A DNA stretch of 41,097 bases from UBA8444 sp964003875 (GCA_964003875.1 CAXFLH010000003.1:1-41097); one strand, 5' to 3'. Shown: positions 24,439 through 32,071, counted from the first letter of the stretch. Translations and numbers: made by a program. Notes: generated from the sequence alone by a model not told the origin.

Positions 24439-25131
24439 CTATGATTTTACGAATTCATAAAATTCATTTCTTGTTTTATTGGACTTAATGAATTCTCCAG
24501 TTAATTTGGAGGTTTTCATAGATGTTCCTTGATGTCCTACACCTCTACATTGTACGCAATTGTGTGAGGCCTCAATCATGACTGCTACACCTTTATTATT
24601 TTCAACAATTTTGTTTATTGCATCGTGAATTCGAACGGTGAGATTTTCTTGAATAGCACCTCTACGAGCATAATGTTCAACAATTCTATTAAGCTTACTT
24701 AAGCCAATAATCTCTTGGTTAATTTGAGGAATATATGCTATGTGTGCTTTACCCATAATGGTTTGATGGTGGTGTGAACACATAGATATAATAGGAATAT
24801 TACCCTCAAATATGATACCGTCATATTCGTAATTAGGAAAAGTTGTAATTTTAGGAAAAGCATTGTAACGCCCTGCCCACAAGTCATTGACATATGCCTT
24901 AGCAACTCGTTTTGGAGTTTCCATGGAGTTGGGGTCGTTTTTCCAATCGCAACCCAAAGCGTCTAAAAACTCGCCAAACTTAACGGCAGCTTTATCAATC
25001 ATTTCAAGCTTTTCCTCTTCGCTCAAGGCACCATTGATATTTACTCCATCTGCATAACCTATATTTCTAAGTTCTGGGTTTAACTCAATGATTTGAGCTG
25101 ATGAGCCATTTATAAATTTGTTATTATCCAT
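24439..25131 (-). CDS. folE: GTP cyclohydrolase I
   Basis: A 230-residue enzyme making 7,8-dihydroneopterin triphosphate from GTP, the first step of folate and tetrahydrobiopterin synthesis. The zinc site is complete: ISMCSHHHQ (Cys118, His121; most FolE proteins have CEHH) and HNCVQCRGV (Cys192). IGLSKLNRIVEHYARR and the C-terminal TRNEFYEFV are family hallmarks. It sits between the PTPS gene (8-bp overlap) and crtI, which is unusual because folE normally sits with folate genes. This suggests a second, light- or stress-induced copy that supplies pterins to PTPS; that is inference. Confidence 0.93.
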   Translation of the reverse strand: MDNNKFINGSSAQIIELNPELRNIGYADGVNINGALSEEEKLEMIDKAAVKFGEFLDALGCDWKNDPNSMETPKRVAKAYVNDLWAGRYNAFPKITTFPNYEYDGIIFEGNIPIISMCSHHHQTIMGKAHIAYIPQINQEIIGLSKLNRIVEHYARRGAIQENLTVRIHDAINKIVENNKGVAVMIEASHNCVQCRGVGHQGTSMKTSKLTGEFIKSNKTRNEFYEFVKS

Positions 25132-25540
25132 AATATTCTACATAGTTATTTTCTGTTTCATACAATTTTACGCTGTATAGATTGTTGCCTGTAGCTTGTA
25201 TATCACTTTCTAATTCTTCATAAATCTTTATGGCGATATTTTCAGCAGTAGTTATAGTATCTTTCATAAAATCAACTTCAAGGTTTAAGTTTTTGTGGTC
25301 CATTTTTTCAACTATTCTGTTTTTGATAATATCGCTCAATATTTTTAAGTCTATAACATAGCCTGTATCGGGGTCAACAGTTCCTTCAACAGTTACAAAT
25401 AAGTTATAGTTATGTCCGTGCCAATTTTTATTAGCACACTTTCCAAATATTTGCTCATTTTTTTCGTCAGACCAGTTTGGATTGAACAAACGATGGGCAG
25501 CATTGAATCTTTCTCTACGGATAACTTGTACGGTTTTCAT
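25124..25540 (-). CDS. 6-pyruvoyl-tetrahydropterin synthase (PTPS) family protein
   Basis: A 138-residue enzyme of the PTPS/QueD family, cytosolic. Zinc ligands are His16 (FNAAHRL), His41 and His43 (HGHN); the catalytic Cys is Cys35 in FGKCANKN; the Asp-His pair is DHKNL (81-82) and the substrate-anchoring Glu is in YETENN (about 128-130). The insertion between His16 and Cys35 (about SDEKNEQIFGKC) and the VTVEGTVDPDTG segment are much closer to animal PTPS than to E. coli QueD. It is the first gene of the pterin-carotenoid operon. Met at 25540 is chosen; a longer reading would begin with TTG within the operator. Confidence 0.87.
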   Translation of the reverse strand: MKTVQVIRRERFNAAHRLFNPNWSDEKNEQIFGKCANKNWHGHNYNLFVTVEGTVDPDTGYVIDLKILSDIIKNRIVEKMDHKNLNLEVDFMKDTITTAENIAIKIYEELESDIQATGNNLYSVKLYETENNYVEYYG

Positions 25541-25541
25541 T

Positions 25542-25573
25542 TTGTATAAACTTACGAGGCTAAAATTATACAA
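25542..25573. promoter_or_regulatory. Proposed CarH operator: 8-bp inverted repeat, site C
   Basis: TTGTATAA (25542-25549) and TTATACAA (25566-25573) are perfect inverted arms with a 16-nt spacer. The same two arms with the same spacer recur at 32034-32065 and 33578-33609, each between divergent genes. Here the left arm abuts the start codon of the PTPS gene (25540), and the right arm ends 6 nt before the -7 element of the SDR gene. Assignment to the MerR/B12 regulator at 32286 is inference from location and gene content. Confidence 0.72.
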
Positions 25574-25579
25574 AAATGC

Positions 25580-25587
25580 TTAGCTTT
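25580..25587 (+). promoter_or_regulatory. -7 promoter element of the SDR-MMPL operon
   Basis: TAGCTTTG matches TAnnTTTG and lies 6 nt downstream of the right operator arm, the same distance as at the carH-side promoter (32072). It ends 11 nt before the ATG at 25599. There is no TTG at the -33 position; the operator arm occupies the spacer. Confidence 0.58.
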
Positions 25588-25598
25588 GCAAAAAAAAG

Positions 25599-26264
25599 AT
25601 GAAAATATTATTAATTGGTTCTTCCAGCGACATCGCTCGCTCTCTAGTAGAAAATACAAGTTCTGAGTTTGAATTTATCGAACTAACTTCAACACCAACC
25701 TTAGCCAATCAACACAAAATTGATATTCAAAATGAGGAAAGCTTCCTTCAAATTGATGGCGAAATCAATGGAATAGTCTATTTTCCTGGCTCAATAAACC
25801 TTAGACCTTTTTCAAGTTTGAAGCTGTCTGATTTTCAGACGGATTATGAAATTAATGTATTGGGTTTGATCAAAACAATGAAGCATTATCACAAACAATT
25901 AGCATCGGATTCATCGGTAGTTTTTATCAGTTCTGTTGCAGCCTCAGTTGGGATGCCTTATCATGCTTCTATTTCGATGTGTAAGTCTGCTATAGAAGGA
26001 CTTTGTCGTTCTCTTGCTGCCGAGTGGTCGCCTAAGGTCAGAGTTAATTGCATTGCACCATCTGTTGTACAAACTAAGTTGTCTTCTCGTTTGTTTAGAA
26101 CAGATGCTCAGGTTGAGCAAATGAATGCCCGTCACCCTCTACAAAAGGTCGGTCAGCCCAAAAATATATCGGACGCTATTTCATTCTTATTGTCTGATAA
26201 GTCTTCTTGGATTACCGGACAGACTTTGCATGTTGATGGTGGACTCTCTAGCTTAAAAAAATAA
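25599..26264 (+). CDS. Short-chain dehydrogenase/reductase family protein lacking the catalytic tyrosine
   Basis: A 221-residue SDR with an abbreviated nucleotide-binding loop (ILLIGSSSDIARSLVE), the NxxG strand region (EINVLGLIKTM), the catalytic Ser in VVFISSVAAS, and the C-terminal WITGQTLHVDGGLSSL. The YxxxK motif is replaced by ISMCK (in HASISMCKSAIEGL), so the catalytic Tyr is Ile while the Lys is kept. It is divergent from the PTPS-folE-crt operon across a shared operator and is followed after 2 bp by an MMPL protein. A sepiapterin-reductase-like role is attractive from context, but the missing Tyr makes a nonstandard activity more likely. Confidence 0.82.
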   Translation: MKILLIGSSSDIARSLVENTSSEFEFIELTSTPTLANQHKIDIQNEESFLQIDGEINGIVYFPGSINLRPFSSLKLSDFQTDYEINVLGLIKTMKHYHKQLASDSSVVFISSVAASVGMPYHASISMCKSAIEGLCRSLAAEWSPKVRVNCIAPSVVQTKLSSRLFRTDAQVEQMNARHPLQKVGQPKNISDAISFLLSDKSSWITGQTLHVDGGLSSLKK

Positions 26265-26266
26265 AA

Positions 26267-28342
26267 ATGTTTTCATTCATTTGGCGGTTTAAATACCTGC
26301 TTTCCATTGTCAGCTTAACATTATTTGTCTTTTGTTTTAAGCAACTGCTCAATGCTAATATTTATTTTGATTCTGAAAGGATTATCAATGAATTGGAAGC
26401 TGCCAATGTGGATATCAATGTCTTAGACGATAACAATTTAGTCTTTTTTGGAATGACCTTTGAGGATAGTTTAAGCTATCAAGATATGTTAGATGTTGCG
26501 GCTTTTCACAAATCCTTGAAAAAGTCAGACTATGTGAAGCGTGTTTTTAGTCTTGTAAATGACCGTCAAATTATAAATACGGGCTTGTTTCCAATTTCCA
26601 AAAAAGTATTGAACGTAAATGATAAAGAATCTTACATAAAGTCTATTAAAAAAATAGGTGCTCATGGAAATAACTTCATATCGTCTGATGGAAAGAAGTT
26701 ACTTTTTTTAGTGGAAAATATGTCTAGTCTTAGTAAAGATGATAGTCGAAACTTTGTCAAATCTTTGTATGAAACGGATTTGAACGAAAACATGACTGAA
26801 GTGTTTGTTAGTGGCCGTTTGCCTAGTGAATTATATTTTGAGAATAAAGTCATTCAAGAATTCATAATACTTACTTTAGTTAGTGGATTTTTATGCTTTT
26901 TATTTTTATTGTTCATTACAAAAAATCTGAAGTTAGTTGTACTAACTGTCTTTAGTGTCATTGCTAGTATAGTTGTGAGTCTAGGACTTTCTCAAGTTTT
27001 ATTTGGAGGTATAGAATTGGTAATGATAATTACACCAGCAATCTTATTCATTGTTTGTCTTTCTGATATAATGCATTTAACCAATAAACAATCCAATGTT
27101 ACCTCATCTAAGGGTGCGTTCTTTCATATGAGAATGGATACAGTTGGCAAGGCTGTTGCTTTAACTTCTATAACTACAGCTATGAGCTTTTTGACATTTT
27201 TGGTTAATGATGTAGTACCTATACTTCGTTTTGGCTTAATCACTTCCGTAGGCGTTGTTTTCACACTTTTTATTGCCATCTTAGTTTATGCCATAAGTGT
27301 AGATAAGAACTTTAACGAATCAAGCCCTGTGAAAGTAATTCAACAATTTACAGATGCTGTAATAAGCTTTTTGAAAAATGGGCAAAGGTCTAAGTCTTTT
27401 CATTTTTTTATGGCGATTTTAATTGCCGTTGGTTTGTATGGGGTGACTAATGTTCAAATAGATAATTACCTGACTGATGAAATCAACAAAAAGTCAAAGA
27501 TTTATCAGCAGACAGCTTTTTTTGACAGTCATTTTGGAGGGATTAAACCCATCACTATTTTTTTAGATAAAGAAAACCTTAGTGATTTAGAGGTATTGTC
27601 ACAAGTCGAAAAATCCATTGAAGGATTGGGCTTTATGGTTGATTTTTCTAATACTAATACGACTTCTATGATGTTAGAGCAACTAGGTTTCGCTGATCAA
27701 GATTTAGTCGACAAATATTTTTACATATGTCGCTCTGGCGATGAGGGTTCGCTAGCAACCTTAGAAAAATTAAAATCTTTAGAAAATGAATATACGGCAA
27801 GTGGTTTAGAGTTTAATTATTCTGGTGCTGGATATTTATTTGATATTCTAGGTAATGACCTAACTAGACAGCTTATTTTCGGCTTGCTAATTGCTATATT
27901 TTCTATTGGCTTAGTGTTCTTTTTGCTAAATAAGTTTGACTTCAATTATTTCATTATTGCGATTGTCCCTAATTTGACTCCTATCGTTGTTTGTGTAGGC
28001 TTATTGTATTTGAATGGCTTTTACTTTAGCCTGTCAAATGCCTTCATTTTTACTATAGTTTTTGGATTAATAATTGATGATTCTATTCATCTAATTAGTG
28101 CCTATGCTAATGCTAGAAAAAGAAAAATATCAAAGTCAGAATCTTTGGATGTAGTCGTTAGTAAAACTGGTGACGCTATTCTTAAAACTACTTTGATTGT
28201 TATTATCTGTCTTTTTCCACTTTCTTTTTCGGAGTTTAAGTCTGTTTCTCAGTTATCGGTCATTACGATATTGAGTGCTTTTATTGCTGTCTTTTTCGAT
28301 TTGGTTTATTTACCCTTAATTATCAAAAAACTAACTAAGTAG
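26267..28342 (+). CDS. MMPL/RND-type membrane exporter
   Basis: A 691-residue inner-membrane protein with the duplicated RND plan: helix 1 (about 8-30), a periplasmic domain, a five-helix group (about 195-350), a short cytoplasmic link, helix 7 near 375-395, a second periplasmic domain and a final five-helix group (about 540-690). Polar residues within the second group (FIFTIVFGLIIDDSIHLISAY) match the Asp-Asp proton-relay pattern of MMPL proteins, which usually move lipids or other hydrophobic molecules. It is in an operon with the SDR. The substrate is unknown; a lipid, carotenoid or pterin conjugate would suit the context. Confidence 0.86.
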   Translation: MFSFIWRFKYLLSIVSLTLFVFCFKQLLNANIYFDSERIINELEAANVDINVLDDNNLVFFGMTFEDSLSYQDMLDVAAFHKSLKKSDYVKRVFSLVNDRQIINTGLFPISKKVLNVNDKESYIKSIKKIGAHGNNFISSDGKKLLFLVENMSSLSKDDSRNFVKSLYETDLNENMTEVFVSGRLPSELYFENKVIQEFIILTLVSGFLCFLFLLFITKNLKLVVLTVFSVIASIVVSLGLSQVLFGGIELVMIITPAILFIVCLSDIMHLTNKQSNVTSSKGAFFHMRMDTVGKAVALTSITTAMSFLTFLVNDVVPILRFGLITSVGVVFTLFIAILVYAISVDKNFNESSPVKVIQQFTDAVISFLKNGQRSKSFHFFMAILIAVGLYGVTNVQIDNYLTDEINKKSKIYQQTAFFDSHFGGIKPITIFLDKENLSDLEVLSQVEKSIEGLGFMVDFSNTNTTSMMLEQLGFADQDLVDKYFYICRSGDEGSLATLEKLKSLENEYTASGLEFNYSGAGYLFDILGNDLTRQLIFGLLIAIFSIGLVFFLLNKFDFNYFIIAIVPNLTPIVVCVGLLYLNGFYFSLSNAFIFTIVFGLIIDDSIHLISAYANARKRKISKSESLDVVVSKTGDAILKTTLIVIICLFPLSFSEFKSVSQLSVITILSAFIAVFFDLVYLPLIIKKLTK

Positions 28343-28702
28343 TCATAAGCCATTAAGCTCGGCTTTGAAAAAAGACCATAAGTTTTCGGGAAGATTATCT
28401 TGATCAAAAAAATCGTAGTGGTCATTCTCGTGATTGAGTGAAATGTCACTGCCTTTAGTTTTCGACTTATAAAACCAATATTCATCATTATTAAATGTGC
28501 AGTGTTTTACGAATTGAGGGTTATGTAGCTCTATGCTAGTTTCTTCTTTGGTTTCTCTTATTACAGCTAGATTTGGTTTTTCGTTAGGCTTTATTTTGCC
28601 AACCACTGGTGTCCATATGCCTGGGTAAAAGGGATTAGTCAAAGTCCTTTTTAATAATAGTACTTTATTGTCTTTGAATATGAAGTGGACACAATATTTC
28701 AT
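28343..28702 (-). CDS. NUDIX hydrolase (8-oxo-dGTP diphosphatase-like)
   Basis: A 119-residue NUDIX protein. The box reads GKIKPNEKPNLAVIRETKEETSI, keeping the first Gly, the REx2EE core and the final hydrophobic residue but with Ser instead of the last Gly. Start at 28702 is chosen because it forms a 4-bp ATGA overlap with the Nei/Fpg-type gene; a longer frame extends 8 codons into that gene. Pairing with a DNA glycosylase suggests removal of oxidised nucleotides (MutT-like), which is inference; the degenerate box could also mean a different nucleotide substrate. Confidence 0.82.
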   Translation of the reverse strand: MKYCVHFIFKDNKVLLLKRTLTNPFYPGIWTPVVGKIKPNEKPNLAVIRETKEETSIELHNPQFVKHCTFNNDEYWFYKSKTKGSDISLNHENDHYDFFDQDNLPENLWSFFKAELNGL

Positions 28703-29493
28703 TTTTGAACTTTTGGGCAATACCAACTCTTTCTTTGGTCAGAGGTTGTACTACTTATAACCTCATTTCCATATTCATCTTTTTTCTTGCCATACACCTT
28801 AAGTTCAAATTTTGAGACGTGAAAAGGGTTTTTGAAATCTTTGAGTTCGGCACCGCCACTTATATAACTGCTTTGCATGATGTCTTTAGTAGCTAGTAGT
28901 AGTTCTTTGACTTTTTTGGAAGACAGTTTGCCCCATTGTTTTTCAGGGTGTAATTTGGTGGCATACAAGGCTTCAGATTTGATGTAGTTGCCAACACCTG
29001 GAAAGAAGCGTTGGTCCATGAGTGTTGAACAAACAGACTTGCTTTGATTGACTTTTTGTTTGAGGTGTTTCAGGTGCTCGTCAAAGTCATAATCTTCATT
29101 AAGAAGGTCATAAGTGTTGAAATGCTTTTGTTGAAGTTGTTCTTTATTGAGAATTCTCATTTTTCCAAACTTTCTGACATCTCTAAAGAACAATTCTCTG
29201 TCTTCAGCGCTAACTTTAAAATGACAATGTTTTATGTTATTCTCGCTCCAACCACCAGTCATACCGAGGTGGAAATTAAAATATTGTCCATTGGAAAGGG
29301 GTAAAAAAATGTTCTTTCCTATGGTGAATGTGGCTTGAAAATCTTTTGGGTGGTATTGCTTTATACAGTCAAATACGTCTGCATACTTTTTTTCATAATA
29401 TTCAGTAAGTAATTCAAATTTAATATTTTTTGCTCCGTCAAAAAACGAATTATAATAGGAAGATGCTATTTTAACCTCGGGTCCTTCAGGCAT
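28699..29493 (-). CDS. Fpg/Nei family DNA glycosylase with degenerate zinc finger
   Basis: A 264-residue base-excision repair enzyme. The mature N-terminus MPEGPEV supplies the catalytic Pro2 and Glu3. The helix-two-turns-helix part is LMDQRFFPGVGNYIKSEALYATKLHPE (about 160-186). The C-terminal zinc finger is altered: the two N-terminal Cys are absent (VYGKKKDEYGN) and the last one is Val (WYCPKV), leaving one of four, although the Arg of the loop (SDQRKSWYC) remains. This is like zinc-less NEIL1-type proteins. It follows the SOUL gene with a 1-bp overlap and probably removes oxidised bases. Confidence 0.88.
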   Translation of the reverse strand: MPEGPEVKIASSYYNSFFDGAKNIKFELLTEYYEKKYADVFDCIKQYHPKDFQATFTIGKNIFLPLSNGQYFNFHLGMTGGWSENNIKHCHFKVSAEDRELFFRDVRKFGKMRILNKEQLQQKHFNTYDLLNEDYDFDEHLKHLKQKVNQSKSVCSTLMDQRFFPGVGNYIKSEALYATKLHPEKQWGKLSSKKVKELLLATKDIMQSSYISGGAELKDFKNPFHVSKFELKVYGKKKDEYGNEVISSTTSDQRKSWYCPKVQK

Positions 29494-30047
29494 TATTTTA
29501 ATACAACAATAACTTCGTTTCTTCTATTCAAAACTTTGTAAGGCGAGTCGTAAACCAACAATTCAAATTCATCGGTATATGCGATATCGTATTTTTCAAG
29601 TGTATCTATTAATTCTTGTTTTTTACGCTTGACCTTAGTGCTATTGGAGTATCCTGAAAAGCGAATAGCAGCTACTTTTCTTGAATCCATTTTTATTATA
29701 TCTATCTCATTGGAGTTAGGGGTGGGCAAACTCTCCATTTCATAGCGTTCTGGCATAAGGAACATCATTTCTTTATTTTTTGAGGATAAACGCATATTAA
29801 CAGGTGAAGTCATACCAATTTGTTCGTTTTTATCATTTCCACCAAATATATAATTGGCAAGTACTCTAAATTGAGAGTTATTGCCTGATTGCGAAAAGTG
29901 ACTGGCATATATAAGTGCTGGATACTGCCTAATTTCGACAGAATCTATGGTTCTAATGATATTGTAGTTTTCAGTTTTACTCACGCTAAAAGAAAATAGG
30001 GCATATACACTAAGTATAGCTATGGTTAAAAATAATAATTTTTTCAT
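29493..30047 (-). CDS. SOUL family heme-binding protein
   Basis: A 184-residue protein of the SOUL/HEBP family with an N-terminal hydrophobic signal/anchor (residues 3-21), so probably exported. The characteristic order is IRTIDSVEIRQYPALIYAS, FRVLANYIFGGNDKNEQIGMTSPVNMR (usual MTaPV) and the later FSGYSNSTKVKRKKQELID and YDSPYKVLNRRNEVIV. Family members bind heme or tetrapyrroles and have been linked to oxidative stress. It overlaps gpx by 1 bp upstream and the nei-type gene downstream, making a stress-related run of four genes. Confidence 0.87.
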   Translation of the reverse strand: MKKLLFLTIAILSVYALFSFSVSKTENYNIIRTIDSVEIRQYPALIYASHFSQSGNNSQFRVLANYIFGGNDKNEQIGMTSPVNMRLSSKNKEMMFLMPERYEMESLPTPNSNEIDIIKMDSRKVAAIRFSGYSNSTKVKRKKQELIDTLEKYDIAYTDEFELLVYDSPYKVLNRRNEVIVVLK

Positions 30048-30574
30048 TATTTCAGTTTTTCAATAATTTGTTCATCTAGTGGGTTTACGCCACTTTTGAA
30101 ATAAGCAATTAACTCTCCGTCACCGTTTATCAAAAATTTATTGAAGTTCCATGACACCTCAAAATTATCTAATTCGTTTTGCTCTTTGTTAGTCAGCCAA
30201 GCATAAAGTGGGTGCTGATTTTTTCCTTTGACATTTACTTTTTCTGTCATAGGAAATGTCACATCAAACTTACTTTCACAAAATGTTTTTATCTCTTTTT
30301 CGCTTGCTGGCTCTTGTGACCCAAACTGATTGCAAGGAACAGCTAGTACTACCAGTTGATTAGCGTATTTCTGACTTAGCTTTTGCAAATCGGCATACTG
30401 TGAAGTATAGCCACAATAGGAGGCAACGTTTACTATTAGAATGTATTTACCTTTGAAATCTGACATTTTGATTTCTTTATTTTCTATAGATGGTATAGAT
30501 AATTCGTAGAAAGATTGAGAATAAGTTGAGTTCATAATAAAAAATGAAAATATAATTAGAATAAAGGGTCTCAT
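30047..30574 (-). CDS. Glutathione peroxidase-like thiol peroxidase
   Basis: A 175-residue peroxidase, with a signal peptide (residues 1-19) pointing to the periplasm. The peroxidatic Cys is in LIVNVASYCGYTSQY, where animal enzymes have selenocysteine; the catalytic tetrad partners are Gln in PCNQFGSQEP and Trp-Asn in VSWNFNKFL. A second Cys (FCESKF) is placed for a thioredoxin-dependent resolving role, as in most bacterial Gpx proteins. It is first in a four-gene leftward set (gpx, SOUL, glycosylase, NUDIX), separated from the fasciclin gene by a terminator hairpin. Confidence 0.9.
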   Translation of the reverse strand: MRPFILIIFSFFIMNSTYSQSFYELSIPSIENKEIKMSDFKGKYILIVNVASYCGYTSQYADLQKLSQKYANQLVVLAVPCNQFGSQEPASEKEIKTFCESKFDVTFPMTEKVNVKGKNQHPLYAWLTNKEQNELDNFEVSWNFNKFLINGDGELIAYFKSGVNPLDEQIIEKLK

Positions 30575-30587
30575 GCTGTTGCTGTGT

Positions 30588-30620
30588 TAAAAAAAGTGAG
30601 AGAGTTTTCACTCTCTCACT
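30588..30620 (-). terminator. Intrinsic terminator after the cupredoxin-fasciclin gene
   Basis: A perfect hairpin with arms AGTGAGAGAGT (30595-30605) and ACTCTCTCACT (30610-30620) and a 4-nt loop. On the minus strand it is followed directly by seven T residues (30588-30594). It lies 30 bp after the fasciclin stop, so transcription of that gene ends before gpx. Confidence 0.85.
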
Positions 30621-30649
30621 TAAAAATCAAATTAACCTTGATTTACAAT

Positions 30650-31984
30650 CTACTTGCGTAGATTGTATCTTTTTATACTTGTTCCATTAGAATAGATGTC
30701 AACTAAAATCTTCTCTTGAGAATCTCTATCGACCAATTCACCTAATAGATTTATGGTGTATAAATATTCTATATCTTTTTCATTTAAAAACGCATTTATT
30801 GTTGTAGGCTCATCATCTGCTATTAGTACAGCATTAATGACATGTACTACTCCATTGTTAGCTACAATATCAGGTTGAATGACTGTTGACATATCAATCA
30901 TTACGCTACCAGCATCTATACTGACAACTAATACATCATCGTTCAATGTTGGTACTTCCATACCATCAGATAAGTCTGTTGATATCACATCACCGGAGTG
31001 AACATGGTGTAAGAGTATTTCTGTCAAAAGAGGAATATCAGCAAGTAAGTCGTCTAATGCTCCTGCAGGTAATGCATCAAAAGCATCGTCTGTTGGTGCA
31101 AATACTGTAAATGGACCGTCGCCCGAAAGTGTTTCGCCTAATTCTGCGGCATCAATTGCTCCTTCTAAAGTAGTGTGAATTGGAGATGCCTTGATAATAC
31201 TGTAAACGGTTGTGTCCTCTTGCCCAAAATCGGGTAATAATACTTTGTCAATAACATGTACTACTCCATTACTTGCGATTAAATCAGCTTGTGTAACTGT
31301 AGCAAGATCAATCATTACAGTCATGCCGTCAATCGATACAGTAAGTTCAGTCTCATTAAGTGTTGGTACCATCATAACATCAGATAAGTCTGTTGATATC
31401 ATATTGCCAGAGTGAACGTGATTCAATAATAAATTTGTTAATTGCTCGGTATTTGCTAATATTAAGTCTAAAGCACCAGCAGGTAAGCCATCGAATGCAT
31501 CGTCAGATGGGGCGAATACTGTAAAAGGACCATTACCGGACAGTGTTTCAACTAAATCAGCTTGTGTAACAGCAGTTTCTAAGATATTGTGATCTTCTGA
31601 ATTTACTATAATGTCTACTACCGTACCGTTATTTACTACATTTATAACCCCAACCATTCCTTGAAGTGCATGATTACCAACAGAGCAATCATAGTTATAA
31701 GTGCCTTCTAAATTAAATGTGTGCGTATAGATAGTAGCACCAACTGTGTTAGTAGAAGGTGAGTTAAAACTTTCAGGATTATTAAAACTTTCTCCTGAAA
31801 TAGAACTAATGTTTCCATTAACATCGTGTGTGCCTCCATCATTAATCCAAACAACTGTATCGCCAACATGTATTGTAAGTTCATTTGGAGTGTAATAGTA
31901 CATTCCAGAATTGACTTGATGTACAGTAGCAAATGCTGTTAATGAAATTAGGGATAAAAATATGGTGCGTAGTAAATGTTTCAT
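30650..31984 (-). CDS. Secreted protein: cupredoxin domain plus two fasciclin domains and a sorting tail
   Basis: A 444-residue secreted protein. Signal peptide 1-19; plastocyanin-like domain about 20-118 with type 1 copper ligands His53, Cys100, His105 and Met110 (CSVGNHALQGM); fasciclin domain 1 about 122-252 and domain 2 about 262-390, nearly duplicate (GPFTVFAPSDDAFDGLPAGAL versus the same block with TDDAFDALPAGAL); then a tail resembling a type IX secretion signal (LYTINLLGELVDRD...ILVDIYSNG). It is divergent from the carH unit over a shared operator and is ended by a terminator. It may be a cell-surface adhesin with a redox or copper function. Confidence 0.9.
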   Translation of the reverse strand: MKHLLRTIFLSLISLTAFATVHQVNSGMYYYTPNELTIHVGDTVVWINDGGTHDVNGNISSISGESFNNPESFNSPSTNTVGATIYTHTFNLEGTYNYDCSVGNHALQGMVGVINVVNNGTVVDIIVNSEDHNILETAVTQADLVETLSGNGPFTVFAPSDDAFDGLPAGALDLILANTEQLTNLLLNHVHSGNMISTDLSDVMMVPTLNETELTVSIDGMTVMIDLATVTQADLIASNGVVHVIDKVLLPDFGQEDTTVYSIIKASPIHTTLEGAIDAAELGETLSGDGPFTVFAPTDDAFDALPAGALDDLLADIPLLTEILLHHVHSGDVISTDLSDGMEVPTLNDDVLVVSIDAGSVMIDMSTVIQPDIVANNGVVHVINAVLIADDEPTTINAFLNEKDIEYLYTINLLGELVDRDSQEKILVDIYSNGTSIKRYNLRK

Positions 31985-32011
31985 AATTTATTTTGTTTAG
32001 TTAAGATGGTA

Positions 32012-32019
32012 CAAATATA
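32012..32019 (-). promoter_or_regulatory. -7 promoter element of the fasciclin gene
   Basis: On the minus strand the bases read TATATTTG, an exact TAnnTTTG match, 27 nt before the ATG at 31984. The left operator arm (32034-32041) lies 14 nt upstream of it, where the -33 element is expected; no TTG is present there. Confidence 0.6.
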
Positions 32020-32033
32020 TAACTTTTTTAAAT

Positions 32034-32065
32034 TTGTATAAATTTTTTGCAATAATGTTATACAA
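32034..32065. promoter_or_regulatory. Proposed CarH operator: 8-bp inverted repeat, site A (autoregulation)
   Basis: TTGTATAA (32034-32041) and TTATACAA (32058-32065), 16-nt spacer, between the divergent fasciclin gene and the 54-residue gene plus carH. The right arm ends 6 nt before the rightward -7 element, and a TTG at 32047-32049 inside the spacer could be its -33 element (22-nt spacing). Binding here would block the rightward promoter, consistent with self-control of the regulator. Confidence 0.74.
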
Positions 32066-32071
32066 AATACA

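Noticed and set aside
25124..25540. Assignment as queuosine gene queD
   Set aside because: No other queuosine gene is nearby and the insertion and strand sequences match PTPS better; QueD activity cannot be excluded, so the symbol was left empty.
25541..25573. Longer N-terminus for the PTPS gene starting at 25573
   Set aside because: It would use a TTG start lying within the operator arm, and the added residues have no counterpart in the family; ATG at 25540 fits the usual N-terminus.
30964..31403. Direct repeats near the fasciclin gene that could suggest a CRISPR or tandem repeat array
   Set aside because: They are the two homologous fasciclin domains, about 400 bp apart with coding-type divergence, not short regularly spaced repeats.
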